64,000 nt of DNA from Dysgonomonas sp. HGC4 (lineage in GTDB: Bacteria > Bacteroidota > Bacteroidia > Bacteroidales > Dysgonomonadaceae), in assembly GCF_001261715.1 (NCBI RefSeq), contig NZ_CVRU01000142.1, positions 1 through 64,000 on the forward strand, written 5' to 3'. The notes below the pieces were generated by a model, which was given only the letters and a program-made list of their open reading frames with translations, had not been told where the DNA came from and ran no database searches. Both the position numbers and the translations under genes were made by a program. Below, piece after piece: positions 1 to 10,027 of the stretch (the first letter of the stretch is position 1; each line of letters starts with the position of its first letter).

Positions 1-22
1 TATAGTTTCTTTTGAAACTATA
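1..22. terminator. Hairpin at window edge
   Basis: TATAGTTTC (1-9) and GAAACTATA (14-22) form a perfect 9-bp stem with a 4-nt T loop. It could be the terminator of a gene to the left of the window. There is no clear T-tract, so the role is a guess. Confidence 0.35.
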
Positions 23-130
23 TGATTGGTTTATTAATCAATATGATTGATTTTGTCTTTAATGGGTTTTAAATAGATAGTTTATGCTCTTGTTTTGTGG
101 ATGTGTGTTTTTCTGTTTGGAATATATAAA

Positions 131-138
131 TACATTTG
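131..138 (+). promoter_or_regulatory. Putative -7 element for susC_1
   Basis: TACATTTG matches the Bacteroidota -7 consensus TAnnTTTG and lies 77 bp before the chosen ATG at 215. No convincing -33 TTTG is found at the usual ~19-bp spacing. Confidence 0.45.
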
Positions 139-214
139 CATAATGTAGTCTAAAGTTGTTTGAAATTTTATTTTAAGTTATTTTATCAAATTGAGTTTAA
201 TAAAAGAGGTATTT

Positions 215-3200
215 ATGAGAAGATTTATGATGATTTTTGCTTGTATAGTGGCAAGCGTGGGGTTATCTCTAGCTCAAACTACGCGAGTATCCGGGGTAGT
301 CGTAGACGATACCGGCGAAGCAGTGATAGGAGCTTCAGTTGTAGCTAAAGGAAGTATGGTTGGTACAGTTACCGATGTTGATGGCAAATTTTCATTGAAT
401 GTTCCATCTGAAAGAAAAACGTTGGTTGTTTCTTTGATTGGTATGAAGACTAAAGAGGTAGCAGTAGGTAGTGATCTGCGAATCATGTTAGAAGACGATT
501 CCAAATTAATGAATGAGGTTGTGGTTACAGCAATGGGTATCTCTCGCGAGAAAAAAGCGTTGGGGTATGCTGTGGCTGAAGTGAATGGTGACGAGATGCT
601 TAAGTCTCGTGGAGGAGTTGCAAATCCAATAAATTCACTAGCAGGGAAAGTTGCCGGTTTACAAATAACAGGTGCTACAGGTAATATGGGTGGTTCAACA
701 AAAGTACTGCTTCGTGGTATAAAATCACTTTCAGGAAATAATCAGCCCTTATTCGTTATTGACGGTGTTCCTATTGAAGGAACAGATTTTAATAGTACCG
801 ATACCCAACGTGGCGGCGGAGGTTATGATTATGGTAACTTAATTCAGGATATAAACCCTGATGATGTAGCCAATATTTCGGTATTGAAAGGTCCTAATGC
901 ATCGGCTCTTTATGGTTCTCGTGCAGCAAATGGGGTGATTATGATTACAACTAAAAAGGGCGAAAAAAATCAAGGGTTAGGTATTAGCGTAAATTCTTCT
1001 ATCGGGTTTGAGACTGTGAACAAATTGCCCAAGATGCAAAAAGAATATGGTGGCGGTTATAGTTTAACTCCTACACTAATTAATGGAAAGACTTATTTAG
1101 TGCCTGATTATGGTATTGATGAAAGTTGGGGACCTAAATATGATCCTAGTGTACAGTATCTTTCGTGGTACGATGTTGCTAGATGGGAAGCCGGAGGTAA
1201 AGTCGGAGATCCAACAACGTCAGCATGGGTAAGTCCTAGACACGATATTGATGATTTTTTCGAAACAGGTGTTTCGTTTACTAATAATATCAGTTTATCA
1301 CAATCAACGGATAAAACAAGTCTTCGTGTTTCGTATACGAATATGACATTGAGCGGTTATATGCCCAACAGTAGCTTGGATAAAAACAGCTTTAATGTAG
1401 CAGGAAGTATTAATACAAGTAAGTATTACGAGCTATTTACAAATGTAACCTATCTGAACCAAGCGGCTAAAGGTCGTCCCGATACAGGATATGGAGACAA
1501 TAACGTTATGCAGAAATTTATTCAGTGGGGACAGCGTCAGTTGGATATGAAAGAGCTTAAAGATCTTTACAGGTTCCCTGATGGTACTCAAGCCGGATGG
1601 AATAGAGGTGCATGGGATGATCCTACACTTCAATACTCTAATAACCCTTATTGGTCGCGTAATATGAATTATCAAAACGATACGCGTGATCGTTTGTATG
1701 GTAATGTGGGTATAAAAGTAAATATACTACCTAATTTAAAAGCACAATATAAAGTAAATCTAGATTACTTTAGTGATAAGCAATATGAGAGAAACGCAGT
1801 GTATTCTCAGGAATTATCTTCTTATAGTGAGACACATAGACAGCAACATGAAATAAATCATGAGTTCTTATTGATGTTCTCTAAAAAAATGAATGATAAT
1901 ATGACTTTGGATGTAAATGCCGGAGGTAATATTATGTATCGTAAATATACAAGATTGATTGGTGAGAGTGTAGGGGGATTAGTGTTACCCGAGTTTTACA
2001 ATCTCGATAACTCAAGAAGTCAAGCTAAATCGACTAATTTCTTAAGTCAAAAATCAATTAATAGTGTATTTGCAAGTGCAGCTTTCGGGTATAAAGGTTT
2101 TGCTTTTGTGGATGCAACATTGCGTAATGACTGGTCTTCCACTTTACCTAAAGGAAATAATTCATACCTATATCCTTCGGTAACGGGTAGCTTCTTATTT
2201 TCTGAATTGTTGAAGCAAGATTGGTTGGATTTAGGTAAGGTTCGTTTAGGTTGGGCTAAAGTAGGTAGTGATACTGATCCTTACAATGTGTATGACGCTT
2301 ACCGATTCTATACTTCTTTTGATGGTTCGCATGCTTATACGTTGCCATATAAAAAGAATAGTACTGATTTGAAACCTGAATCAACGTATTCTGTAGAGCT
2401 TGGGCTTGAACTTAATTTACTTAAAAATCGTGTAGGAGTTGAGTTTACATACTATAATTCCGAAACCCAAGATCAGATTATACCATTGTCTCTATCAGGT
2501 GCAACTGGCTATACATCTATGGTTGTTAATGGTGGAACTATTACTAACAAGGGTTTTGAGTTGATGTTACGAGGTGTGCCCGTAAGAACAAATGACTTTG
2601 AATGGAGTGTTGTAGGTACTCTTTCTGCAAATAAGAATAGAGTAAAAGAGTTGTTAGGTAACAGAGAAGAAGGTTATTTTAGATTGGCAGCTGCTCCTTT
2701 CAAAGTAGAAGTTGGTGCTCTTGTTGGAGATAGATACGGAGTGCTTATGGGTACTGATTTTGTATATGATGACAATGGAAATAGAATCATAAATGCTAAT
2801 GGAACCTATGCTTCTACTGATGGCAATGTTCCATTGGGTAGTGTTTATCCTAAAGCATTAGTTGGATTCTCTAATACTTTCTCTTATAAAGGTATCGACC
2901 TAAGTATTTTATTTGATGCTCAGTTTGGCGGAAAATTCTTTTCCACTTCATATATGTTTGGCATGTATTCGGGTATGCTTGCAGGAACTGTGGGTAATAA
3001 TGAACTTGGAAATCCAATACGTGATGCGGTTGAAGATGGTGGAGGTGTGTTGCTAGCTGGTGTGCATGCTGATGGTACTCCTAATACAACTCGTTTGGAA
3101 GCCGAAGACTGGGCTGGAGCAATTAATAGTGGTCCTGCCGCACAAAGCGTCTTTAAGAGCGACTTTATAAAACTTAGGGAAATTACTCTTGGATATAATA

Positions 3201-3397
3201 TCCCTCTTCGATCAACAAAGTATATCAAAGCATTGAAAGTTTCTGCCTATGGACGTAATCTTGCCATGTTTGGATTAGATAACAGCAGCTTTGATCCTGA
3301 AATGGCAACAACAAGTTCAGGAAACGTACAAGGTATCGAAGGTGGAGCACTTCCTTCGGTAGCAAACTTTGGTTTCAATGTCGGAGTTCAATTCTAA
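215..3397 (+). CDS. SusC/RagA-type TonB-dependent outer membrane transporter
   Basis: This is an outer membrane TonB-dependent transporter of the SusC family, about 1060 residues. The ATG at 215 is preferred over an in-frame TTG at 191 because it begins directly with a signal peptide (residues 1-21, ending SLAQ) and follows a purine-rich stretch. After the signal come a carboxypeptidase-regulatory-like domain (about 22-100, with DGKFSLNVP), a plug domain (VVVTAMGISREKKALGY, then VLKGPNASALYGSRAANGVIMITTKKG), and a long beta-barrel ending in aromatic VGVQF. A SusD partner follows after a 38-bp gap. No glycosidase, sulfatase or regulator is next to it, so the substrate cannot be inferred. Family assignment is very secure. 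Confidence 0.95.
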   Translation: MRRFMMIFACIVASVGLSLAQTTRVSGVVVDDTGEAVIGASVVAKGSMVGTVTDVDGKFSLNVPSERKTLVVSLIGMKTKEVAVGSDLRIMLEDDSKLMNEVVVTAMGISREKKALGYAVAEVNGDEMLKSRGGVANPINSLAGKVAGLQITGATGNMGGSTKVLLRGIKSLSGNNQPLFVIDGVPIEGTDFNSTDTQRGGGGYDYGNLIQDINPDDVANISVLKGPNASALYGSRAANGVIMITTKKGEKNQGLGISVNSSIGFETVNKLPKMQKEYGGGYSLTPTLINGKTYLVPDYGIDESWGPKYDPSVQYLSWYDVARWEAGGKVGDPTTSAWVSPRHDIDDFFETGVSFTNNISLSQSTDKTSLRVSYTNMTLSGYMPNSSLDKNSFNVAGSINTSKYYELFTNVTYLNQAAKGRPDTGYGDNNVMQKFIQWGQRQLDMKELKDLYRFPDGTQAGWNRGAWDDPTLQYSNNPYWSRNMNYQNDTRDRLYGNVGIKVNILPNLKAQYKVNLDYFSDKQYERNAVYSQELSSYSETHRQQHEINHEFLLMFSKKMNDNMTLDVNAGGNIMYRKYTRLIGESVGGLVLPEFYNLDNSRSQAKSTNFLSQKSINSVFASAAFGYKGFAFVDATLRNDWSSTLPKGNNSYLYPSVTGSFLFSELLKQDWLDLGKVRLGWAKVGSDTDPYNVYDAYRFYTSFDGSHAYTLPYKKNSTDLKPESTYSVELGLELNLLKNRVGVEFTYYNSETQDQIIPLSLSGATGYTSMVVNGGTITNKGFELMLRGVPVRTNDFEWSVVGTLSANKNRVKELLGNREEGYFRLAAAPFKVEVGALVGDRYGVLMGTDFVYDDNGNRIINANGTYASTDGNVPLGSVYPKALVGFSNTFSYKGIDLSILFDAQFGGKFFSTSYMFGMYSGMLAGTVGNNELGNPIRDAVEDGGGVLLAGVHADGTPNTTRLEAEDWAGAINSGPAAQSVFKSDFIKLREITLGYNIPLRSTKYIKALKVSAYGRNLAMFGLDNSSFDPEMATTSSGNVQGIEGGALPSVANFGFNVGVQF

Positions 3398-3435
3398 TTC
3401 CGCGAGTATTAATTATTTAAGATTTGAAGAAAGAT

Positions 3436-5028
3436 ATGAAAACAATTATAAAAGGTTTATTATTTGCGACTTTGATCTTTACGGCTGGTTCTTGTAAAGA
3501 TTTGGAAGAGTTGAATATTGATCCGAACCAACCTTCTTCGGTCTCAACGGCGACGTTGATGACGGGAGCTCAAAAAAGTATGCTAGATTATATTTACGAT
3601 AATTGGTTTAGTGGAAGACAAGCATTAGTATATTCTCAATACTGGGCACAACGAACTTATACCGAGGAAGATCGCTATCAAATTCGCGAGAGTGTAAATA
3701 ATAATTATTTCAATTATTTATACCGAGTGGCAGGCAATTTAAATAATATTGAAAAATTGAATACCGATGAGGCTACAAAAAAAGGAATGGCTACCTATGG
3801 TGATAATAATAATCAGATTGCAGCAGCTAAAATTCTGAAAGTTTGGTTGATGCAGCTTATGGCTGACACTTGGGGGGCTATACCTTACAATGAGGCGTTT
3901 AAATTAGAGGAAGGTGTGTTGTATCCCAAGTATGATGATTTGAATACTTTGTATTATCAATTTATTACAGAATTGGATGAAGCAACAGCGATGATTAATG
4001 AAGATGCCGAAGTATTTACTGAAGGCGATTTAATTTATAATGGAGATGCTACGGCCTGGAAAAAGTTTGGAAATTCGTTGAAGTGTAAAATTGCTCTCCG
4101 TTTATCAAAGGTTGATCCTAAATGGAAGACATATATTGCAGAAGCAGTAACGTCGGGAATCTTTACAAGCAATAGCGATAATGCAGTGTTTAACTATTCA
4201 ACAACAGCTCCCAATCAAAGCTATTTTTATAAAGGCTTTTTTGAGGACGGAAGAAATGATTTTTCAGTTGCTAAGCCTTTTGTTGACTTACTGAAAGGAC
4301 AAGCTGATACATTGAATGTGAAAACTCACCCATGGAAAGGTGTAGTAGACCCACGTTTACCTATTTATACATCTGCTCGTAATGGAAAGTATATTGGACT
4401 GCCTTATGGATTAACAAGTGCGCAAATGACATCGGCTATTAGAAATGCTGCTCCTTCTTTTTATGCTGATGAACCTTTGGTTGTACAACCGAACTTTGCT
4501 ATTTCCTTATTATCATACTCCGAAATCTGTTTTATTCTTTCCGAATATAAAGGTTTTTCAGTACCAGAATATAAAGAAGGGGTTAAAGCATCTTTGGAAT
4601 ATTGGAATGATCTTTATACAAAAGTAATGGGTAAAGCTCTTTTAAGCAGTGCTAGTATTGCCGATTATGTAGCTGTGGTAAGTGCAAGAGTTGATGCCGA
4701 AACAGTAGCAACGCAAAAATATATTCACTTGTACATGAATGGTACTGAAGCGTGGTCTGAATATCGCCGGACAGGATATCCCACTACATTATTGAAACCG
4801 GGAGAACATTCGTATGTTGTTGGAGGTGCAGTCTTAGATTTTACAACTTTATCTGAGACCAAAGGAGATATACCTGCTCGTGTGAAATATCCGACCAATG
4901 AAAGTACTCTAAACCCAACTGGGTTTAAAGATGCTGTATCTAAACTTACTGATGGAAGTAATAACTATTACAGCAAAATGTTTTGGGATGTAAGGAGTGT
5001 AGGGAATCCGCATCCTGCAAACAAATAA
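3436..5028 (+). CDS. SusD/RagB-family nutrient-binding lipoprotein
   Basis: This is the surface lipoprotein partner of the preceding SusC-like transporter. The ATG at 3436 is chosen over an in-frame TTG at 3424 because it starts the lipoprotein signal, with the lipobox FTAGSC placing the acylated Cys at residue 20. About 530 residues, helical and TPR-like in character. The N-terminal DLEELNIDPNQPSSVSTATL and the internal LKVWLMQLMADTWGAIPY are typical of the SusD-like_2 subgroup (RagB-related) rather than classical starch-type SusD. No degradative enzyme lies nearby, so the ligand is unknown. Confidence 0.93.
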   Translation: MKTIIKGLLFATLIFTAGSCKDLEELNIDPNQPSSVSTATLMTGAQKSMLDYIYDNWFSGRQALVYSQYWAQRTYTEEDRYQIRESVNNNYFNYLYRVAGNLNNIEKLNTDEATKKGMATYGDNNNQIAAAKILKVWLMQLMADTWGAIPYNEAFKLEEGVLYPKYDDLNTLYYQFITELDEATAMINEDAEVFTEGDLIYNGDATAWKKFGNSLKCKIALRLSKVDPKWKTYIAEAVTSGIFTSNSDNAVFNYSTTAPNQSYFYKGFFEDGRNDFSVAKPFVDLLKGQADTLNVKTHPWKGVVDPRLPIYTSARNGKYIGLPYGLTSAQMTSAIRNAAPSFYADEPLVVQPNFAISLLSYSEICFILSEYKGFSVPEYKEGVKASLEYWNDLYTKVMGKALLSSASIADYVAVVSARVDAETVATQKYIHLYMNGTEAWSEYRRTGYPTTLLKPGEHSYVVGGAVLDFTTLSETKGDIPARVKYPTNESTLNPTGFKDAVSKLTDGSNNYYSKMFWDVRSVGNPHPANK

Positions 5029-5056
5029 TTACTTGATTTATTCAATCAATTAGAGA

Positions 5057-5087
5057 GGGTCGAGCCGTTGATGGTTCGATCCTTTTG
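5057..5087 (+). terminator. Terminator after susD_1
   Basis: AGGGTCGAGCC and GGTTCGATCCT pair (with G-U wobbles) around a GTTGAT loop and are followed by TTTTG. This ends the first SusC/SusD transcript. Confidence 0.65.
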
Positions 5088-5153
5088 TTTTGATAGATAC
5101 GCTGGATGGCACTATTTTAGGTTAATATCGCTTTCTCCTAAAATATTTTTGTC

Positions 5154-5161
5154 TATATTTG
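5154..5161 (+). promoter_or_regulatory. Putative -7 element for sppA
   Basis: TATATTTG matches TAnnTTTG, 49 bp before the sppA ATG. Confidence 0.5.
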
Positions 5162-5209
5162 TTAGATTGTGGTAATGTGTTTTCACGAATTACTTAATTT
5201 TTTTCTTGC

Positions 5210-6985
5210 ATGAAAGATTTCTTTAAAAGCGTATTGGCTTCGATAGTAGGAATATTTATCAGCAGTTTTATTATAGGAGGGGTTCTTGTCCTATTGTTTT
5301 TTGGGTTTATCGGAGTATTATTAAGTAGTTCTTCAGATACATTTGTTCTAAAAAATAATTCGGTTCTGACGATTCGTCTAACCGGAGTAATGAAAGATCG
5401 GGTTTTAGAGAATCCGATAATAGAGTTTTTTAATTTAGGAGAAGCCAAAGAAATGGCATTGACAGATATTCTATCTGCCATAAAGAAAGCCAAAGAGAAT
5501 GACGACATTAAAGGAATATATATAAGCTCAGGCTATTTTATGGCTTCGAGTGCTTCGCTGACTGAGATTAGAGATCAATTGTCCGATTTCAAGGAAAGTG
5601 GCAAGTTTATAATTGCCTATGCTGATGATTATATGCAGGGTGGTTATTTCCTGTCTACGGTAGCCGATAAAGTAATAATGAATCCTCAAGGCTCGCTCAA
5701 TTTACAAGGCTTGTCTGCTAATCCTACCTTTTATAAAGGTCTGCTTGATAAAATTGGAGTAGAGATGCAAATATTTAAAGTCGGGACTTATAAGTCTGCC
5801 GTTGAGCCTTTCATCCTAGATAAGATGAGTGATGCCAGTAAAGAGCAGGTTGGTTCTTATATGAATGATATATGGTCAACTATCTTAGGTAAAGTTTCCG
5901 AATCTCGAGGTATTTCAGTTGAACGACTCAATCAGTTGACCGATACATTACCTGCATTTCAAGAGGGTGAGTTTAGTGTCAAAAATCATTTGGTTGATAC
6001 TTTGATGTATGAATCGGAAGTTCGCCAATATTTGAAGACTTTGCTTGGTGTTGATGATTCGAAGAATCTGAATGTGGCTTCGGTTGCCGATATGGTTACA
6101 GTGAAAGATATCAAGAAATCGAAATCGACCGATCAAATTGCAATTCTATATGCTGAGGGTTCAATAGTAAGTGGAACTAAGCCAACGGATATTAATGATA
6201 AATATCTGATTAAAGAAATAGAGAAATTGCAGGATGACGATAATATTAAGGCAGTTGTATTTAGGGTTAATTCGCCGGGGGGAAGTGCATATGCCTCGGA
6301 ACAAATATGGAAAGCTGTAACTGATCTTAAGGCTAAGAAGCCTATTGTTGTATCGATGGGCGACTATGCAGCATCAGGAGGATATTACATATCGAGTAAT
6401 GCTTCTAAGATATATGCTCAACCTACAACGCTTACTGGATCGATAGGAATATTTGGAATGTTTCCTAATGTGGCAGGACTCACTAATAAGGTAGGTCTGA
6501 GTTTTGATAATGTAAAGACAAACAAATTTTCGGATTACGGAGATATTACTCGTCCTATGAGTGAGCAGGAAAAAGCTATTTTGCAACAATATATAGAACG
6601 AGGTTATAATCTGTTTTTGAGCCGTTGCTCGGAAGGAAGGAATATTCCACGAGAAACGCTTGAGAAGATTGCGGAAGGAAGAGTATGGACAGGTAAGCAA
6701 GCTCTCGAAATAGGTCTTGTTGATGCTATTGGAGGTCTGGATGATGCTCTTAAAGAAGCCGCTAAACTTGCGAATGTTTCCGATTTCTCAATAAGGGAAT
6801 ACCCCAAACAAGTAAGTCCTTTTGAAGCTCTTTTCAAGACTCAAACTGAAGATATTGCTACTCGTGCTTTAAAAGAGTATTTAGGTTCAGACTTTCTCTT
6901 GCTGAAAACAATAAAAGATATAAAAGACTTGAAGGAGCAAGATTTTATACAAGCACGTATGCCTTACAGTTTACAGTTAAATTAA
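5210..6985 (+). CDS. sppA: Signal peptide peptidase SppA (67K type)
   Basis: This is a membrane-anchored serine protease of the S49 family that cleaves leftover signal peptides. At 591 residues it is the long, two-domain form. An N-terminal hydrophobic anchor spans about residues 5-40. The first S49 domain contains GTYKSAVEPF, whose Lys is the expected general base. The second contains VFRVNSPGGSAYASEQIW and VVSMGDYAASGGYYISSNA, whose Ser is the expected nucleophile. Both halves of the Lys/Ser dyad are therefore visible. The stop codon overlaps a copy of the intergenic palindrome at 6985. lpxK follows after 100 bp. Confidence 0.95.
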   Translation: MKDFFKSVLASIVGIFISSFIIGGVLVLLFFGFIGVLLSSSSDTFVLKNNSVLTIRLTGVMKDRVLENPIIEFFNLGEAKEMALTDILSAIKKAKENDDIKGIYISSGYFMASSASLTEIRDQLSDFKESGKFIIAYADDYMQGGYFLSTVADKVIMNPQGSLNLQGLSANPTFYKGLLDKIGVEMQIFKVGTYKSAVEPFILDKMSDASKEQVGSYMNDIWSTILGKVSESRGISVERLNQLTDTLPAFQEGEFSVKNHLVDTLMYESEVRQYLKTLLGVDDSKNLNVASVADMVTVKDIKKSKSTDQIAILYAEGSIVSGTKPTDINDKYLIKEIEKLQDDDNIKAVVFRVNSPGGSAYASEQIWKAVTDLKAKKPIVVSMGDYAASGGYYISSNASKIYAQPTTLTGSIGIFGMFPNVAGLTNKVGLSFDNVKTNKFSDYGDITRPMSEQEKAILQQYIERGYNLFLSRCSEGRNIPRETLEKIAEGRVWTGKQALEIGLVDAIGGLDDALKEAAKLANVSDFSIREYPKQVSPFEALFKTQTEDIATRALKEYLGSDFLLLKTIKDIKDLKEQDFIQARMPYSLQLN

Positions 6986-6997
6986 GGTCTCAGACCT
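6985..6997. repeat. Intergenic palindrome copy 1 (perfect)
   Basis: AGGTCtcaGACCT. With one more base on each side (6984-6998) the arms are 7 bp. It begins inside the TAA stop of sppA (6983-6985) and lies 88 bp before lpxK. Confidence 0.85.
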
Positions 6998-7004
6998 TTA
7001 TCGC

Positions 7005-7029
7005 CTAGATGGGTTAATCTAGATGGGTT
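7005..7029. repeat. Two-copy 14-bp tandem repeat
   Basis: CTAGATGGGTT occurs at 7005-7015 and again at 7019-7029, so the unit period is 14 bp. It lies between sppA and lpxK, just after palindrome copy 1. No function can be assigned. Confidence 0.6.
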
Positions 7030-7085
7030 GTTTAACTTAAATGTATCAATCAATATAAATATTACTTGAAGTAGCTAGAACATCA

Positions 7086-8171
7086 ATGCCTCATAATAAC
7101 TTACATATAAAAAAATGGTTGCTGCCTATATCGTGGTTGTATGGGTTCGTTGTGTTTATACGGAATAAAATGTTCGAGTGTAAGATCTTGAAACAAAAGG
7201 AATACGACGTTCCTGTTATTTGTGTAGGTAATATTACAGTTGGTGGTACGGGTAAAACGCCACACACCGAGTATTTAATAGAACTGTTACAATCCGATTA
7301 TCGTATAGCTGTCTTAAGCAGAGGTTATAAGCGCAAGAGCAAAGGCTTTGTATTAGCACAGAAAGGTTCTACTGTTGATGAGATAGGAGATGAGCCTTAT
7401 CAAATAAAAAGTAAATACCCTAATATTCTAGTTGCAGTAGACGGCGAAAGGCAAAGGGGGATCGAGAATCTGCTTGCCTTACCTGAAAATGAAAAACCGA
7501 ATGTTATTTTATTAGACGACGCTTTTCAGCACAGGTATGTGAAGCCGTCTTTTACAATATTGCTTACCGATTATAATAGATTAATGACTCGTGATAAATT
7601 GCTGCCTGCCGGACGTTTGCGTGAGCCTGTACATTATGCCGAGAAAGCAAATATAATAATAGTAACTAAATGTCCTGATGGTATAACACCTTTAGACTTG
7701 AGGTTGTTAGCAAAAGATATTCAGGCATACCCTTATCAAGATTTATTCTATACATCGTTTAGATATGGAGCGTTAATGCCTGTCTTTACAGAAAATGAAG
7801 AAGAATTGTTTTTAAAGAAACTTCAAAATAAGGATGTTCTGCTTGTTGCAGGTATTGCAAATCCCCGTCCATTTTTCAAAAAAGTAAAAAGATACATAAA
7901 GAAAGCCGAGACACTTCAATATTCGGATCATTATCAATTCACACCTAAAGATATTTCGGATATGAAGTCGAGTCTAAAAAGTATGGGAGATAAAGAAAAG
8001 GTAATTATTGTAACCGAAAAAGATGCAGCACGTTTTCGATCGATGAGTAATCTCGATGAGGAAGTAAAATCGATACTCTATTATTTGCCTATTCGGGTAA
8101 GCTTTGTAAATGAAGAAGAAAAAAAACTATTTAATAATAAAATCATAGATCATGTTAGAGAAAATTCGTGA
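7086..8171 (+). CDS. lpxK: Tetraacyldisaccharide 4'-kinase LpxK
   Basis: This inner-membrane enzyme phosphorylates the 4' position of the lipid A disaccharide, giving lipid IVA. It has 361 residues, normal for the family. An N-terminal hydrophobic segment (about 10-26) is the membrane anchor. The P-loop GNITVGGTGKT is at residues 48-58, and later VILLDDAFQHRYV and VTEKDAARF match conserved LpxK blocks. The 3' end overlaps the next gene by 20 bp, which implies translational coupling to the purine nucleoside phosphorylase. The same gene order occurs in other Bacteroidales, to my knowledge. Confidence 0.95.
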   Translation: MPHNNLHIKKWLLPISWLYGFVVFIRNKMFECKILKQKEYDVPVICVGNITVGGTGKTPHTEYLIELLQSDYRIAVLSRGYKRKSKGFVLAQKGSTVDEIGDEPYQIKSKYPNILVAVDGERQRGIENLLALPENEKPNVILLDDAFQHRYVKPSFTILLTDYNRLMTRDKLLPAGRLREPVHYAEKANIIIVTKCPDGITPLDLRLLAKDIQAYPYQDLFYTSFRYGALMPVFTENEEELFLKKLQNKDVLLVAGIANPRPFFKKVKRYIKKAETLQYSDHYQFTPKDISDMKSSLKSMGDKEKVIIVTEKDAARFRSMSNLDEEVKSILYYLPIRVSFVNEEEKKLFNNKIIDHVRENS

Positions 8172-8970
8172 AACGGCCGATTATATAAAAAGCAGAGTCG
8201 GAGATATACCCCAGTCAGCTATTATTCTTGGAACAGGCTTAGGTGAACTTGCTAATGCCATTACGGATAAAAGAGAAATACCTTATACTGAAATACCGAA
8301 TTTTCCTGTATCGACTGTAGAAGGACATAGCGGAAAGCTTATTTTTGGAAAATTAGGAGATAATGAAGTGATTGCCATGCAAGGTCGTTTCCATTATTAC
8401 GAAGGCTATACAATGAAGGAAGTAACATTTCCCATTCGTGTATTTCAAGCTTTAGATGTGAAATATTTGTTTGTCTCTAACGCTGCCGGTGGAATGAATG
8501 GAAGTTTTGATATTGCAGATATCATGCTTATTGATGATCATATCAACATGTTCCCTGAGCATCCATTACATGGTAAGAATTTTAATGAGCTAGGAACTCG
8601 TTTCCCTGATATGAGTAATGCTTATGATAAAGATCTTCGCAGATTGGCGATGGAAATTGCAAAAGAAAATAATATAAAACTACAACATGGTGTGTATGTG
8701 GGAACTCAAGGTCCTACATTTGAAACACCAGCAGAATATAACTATTTCCGTATTATGGGTGGCGATGCTGTGGGAATGTCTACAGTGCCCGAAGTAATTG
8801 TTGCAAACCATGCTAAAATGAAAGTGCTTGCATTTTCTATTATAACAGATTTAGGAGTAATAGGAAAAATAGTAGAAGTAACCCACGAAGAAGTGCAGGA
8901 AGCAGCTAAAATAGCTCAGCCTAAAATGGCATTTATTATTAAAGAAGTTATCAAAAGATTGAATAAATAA
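8152..8970 (+). CDS. Purine-nucleoside phosphorylase (trimeric PNP family)
   Basis: This cytosolic enzyme performs phosphorolysis of inosine and guanosine in purine salvage. It has 272 residues, the size of the trimeric PNP/MTAP family. Visible conserved blocks are IILGTGLGELA (phosphate loop), VEGHSGKLIFG, GRFHYYEGY, SNAAGGMN, and GTQGPTFETPAEYNYFRIMGGDAVGMSTVPEV (purine-binding region), the last given here as a description of the domain core. The gene overlaps lpxK upstream and shares one base with thiL downstream, so the three form one transcription unit. Confidence 0.94.
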   Translation: MLEKIRETADYIKSRVGDIPQSAIILGTGLGELANAITDKREIPYTEIPNFPVSTVEGHSGKLIFGKLGDNEVIAMQGRFHYYEGYTMKEVTFPIRVFQALDVKYLFVSNAAGGMNGSFDIADIMLIDDHINMFPEHPLHGKNFNELGTRFPDMSNAYDKDLRRLAMEIAKENNIKLQHGVYVGTQGPTFETPAEYNYFRIMGGDAVGMSTVPEVIVANHAKMKVLAFSIITDLGVIGKIVEVTHEEVQEAAKIAQPKMAFIIKEVIKRLNK

Positions 8971-10016
8971 TGCAACAACGTACTGAAATTGCTTCACTTG
9001 GAGAGTTTGGTCTAATAAAGCATCTAACTGAAAATATTAAACTAAAGCACTCAAGCTCTGTTTTAGGAGTGGGGGACGATGCAGCCATTCTGTCATATGC
9101 AGATAGTGCAAGTCAAAAAGTGTTGGTAACAACAGATCTATTGCTTGAAGGAATACATTTCGACCTGATATATGTTCCTTTAAAACACTTAGGTTACAAA
9201 TCGGCAGTAGTAAATTTTTCGGATATCTATGCGATGAACGGGCAACCTAAACAGATCACAGTATCTTTGGGTGTGTCGAAACGTTTCTCTATAGAAGATC
9301 TGGAGGACTTTTATGCAGGTTTAGAATTGGCTTGTGAGCAATATGGGGTAGATATTGTAGGTGGAGATACCTCGGCATCTCTAACCGGTTTGTGTATATC
9401 TATTACTTGTATTGGAGAAGGTATAGAAGGCAAGATAGTAACCCGCGATGGAGCGAAAGAAAATGATATTATTTGTGTCTCGGGAGATTTAGGGGCAGCT
9501 TATATGGGGCTTCAACTTCTAGAAAGGGAAAAAGTTGTTTTTGATGGCAAAAGCGATTTTACTCCCGATTTTTCGGGAAGAGAGTATTTGCTCGAAAGAC
9601 AATTAAAGCCAGAGGCACGCAAGGATATAATAGAAGCTTTGGCGAATGAAGGTATTGTACCTACTTCGATGATGGATATCTCTGATGGTTTGTCATCAGA
9701 ACTTATTCATATTTGTAGACAAAGTAAGGTAGGTTGCAGAATCTATGAAGAAAGACTTCCTCTAGATTACCAAACAGCTGTGATGGCAGAAGAATTTAAT
9801 CTGAACGTTACAACTGTAGCCCTTAATGGAGGTGAAGATTATGAACTGTTATTTACCGTACCACTACATCTACACGATAAAGTGTCGAAGATGAAAGGTG
9901 TGCGTGTAATAGGACATATCACAAACGAATCTTTAGGACTGGCTTTGGAAACAAGAGATAGTACTGAGATCGAGTTGAAGGCTCAAGGCTGGAACTCATT
10001 ATCAGAAGAAGACTGA
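8970..10016 (+). CDS. thiL: Thiamine-monophosphate kinase ThiL
   Basis: ThiL makes thiamine diphosphate from thiamine monophosphate and ATP. It has 348 residues. The AIR-synthase-fold motifs are in order: GVGDDAAIL near the N-terminus, TTDLLLEGIHFDL, VGGDTSAS, DISDGLSSEL and GGEDYELLFTVP. Its ATG overlaps the stop of the upstream phosphorylase by one base. No thiamine-pyrophosphate riboswitch is seen in front of it, as expected for an internal operon gene. A strong bidirectional terminator follows. Confidence 0.95.
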   Translation: MQQRTEIASLGEFGLIKHLTENIKLKHSSSVLGVGDDAAILSYADSASQKVLVTTDLLLEGIHFDLIYVPLKHLGYKSAVVNFSDIYAMNGQPKQITVSLGVSKRFSIEDLEDFYAGLELACEQYGVDIVGGDTSASLTGLCISITCIGEGIEGKIVTRDGAKENDIICVSGDLGAAYMGLQLLEREKVVFDGKSDFTPDFSGREYLLERQLKPEARKDIIEALANEGIVPTSMMDISDGLSSELIHICRQSKVGCRIYEERLPLDYQTAVMAEEFNLNVTTVALNGGEDYELLFTVPLHLHDKVSKMKGVRVIGHITNESLGLALETRDSTEIELKAQGWNSLSEED

Positions 10017-10027
10017 CAAGTTTATCT

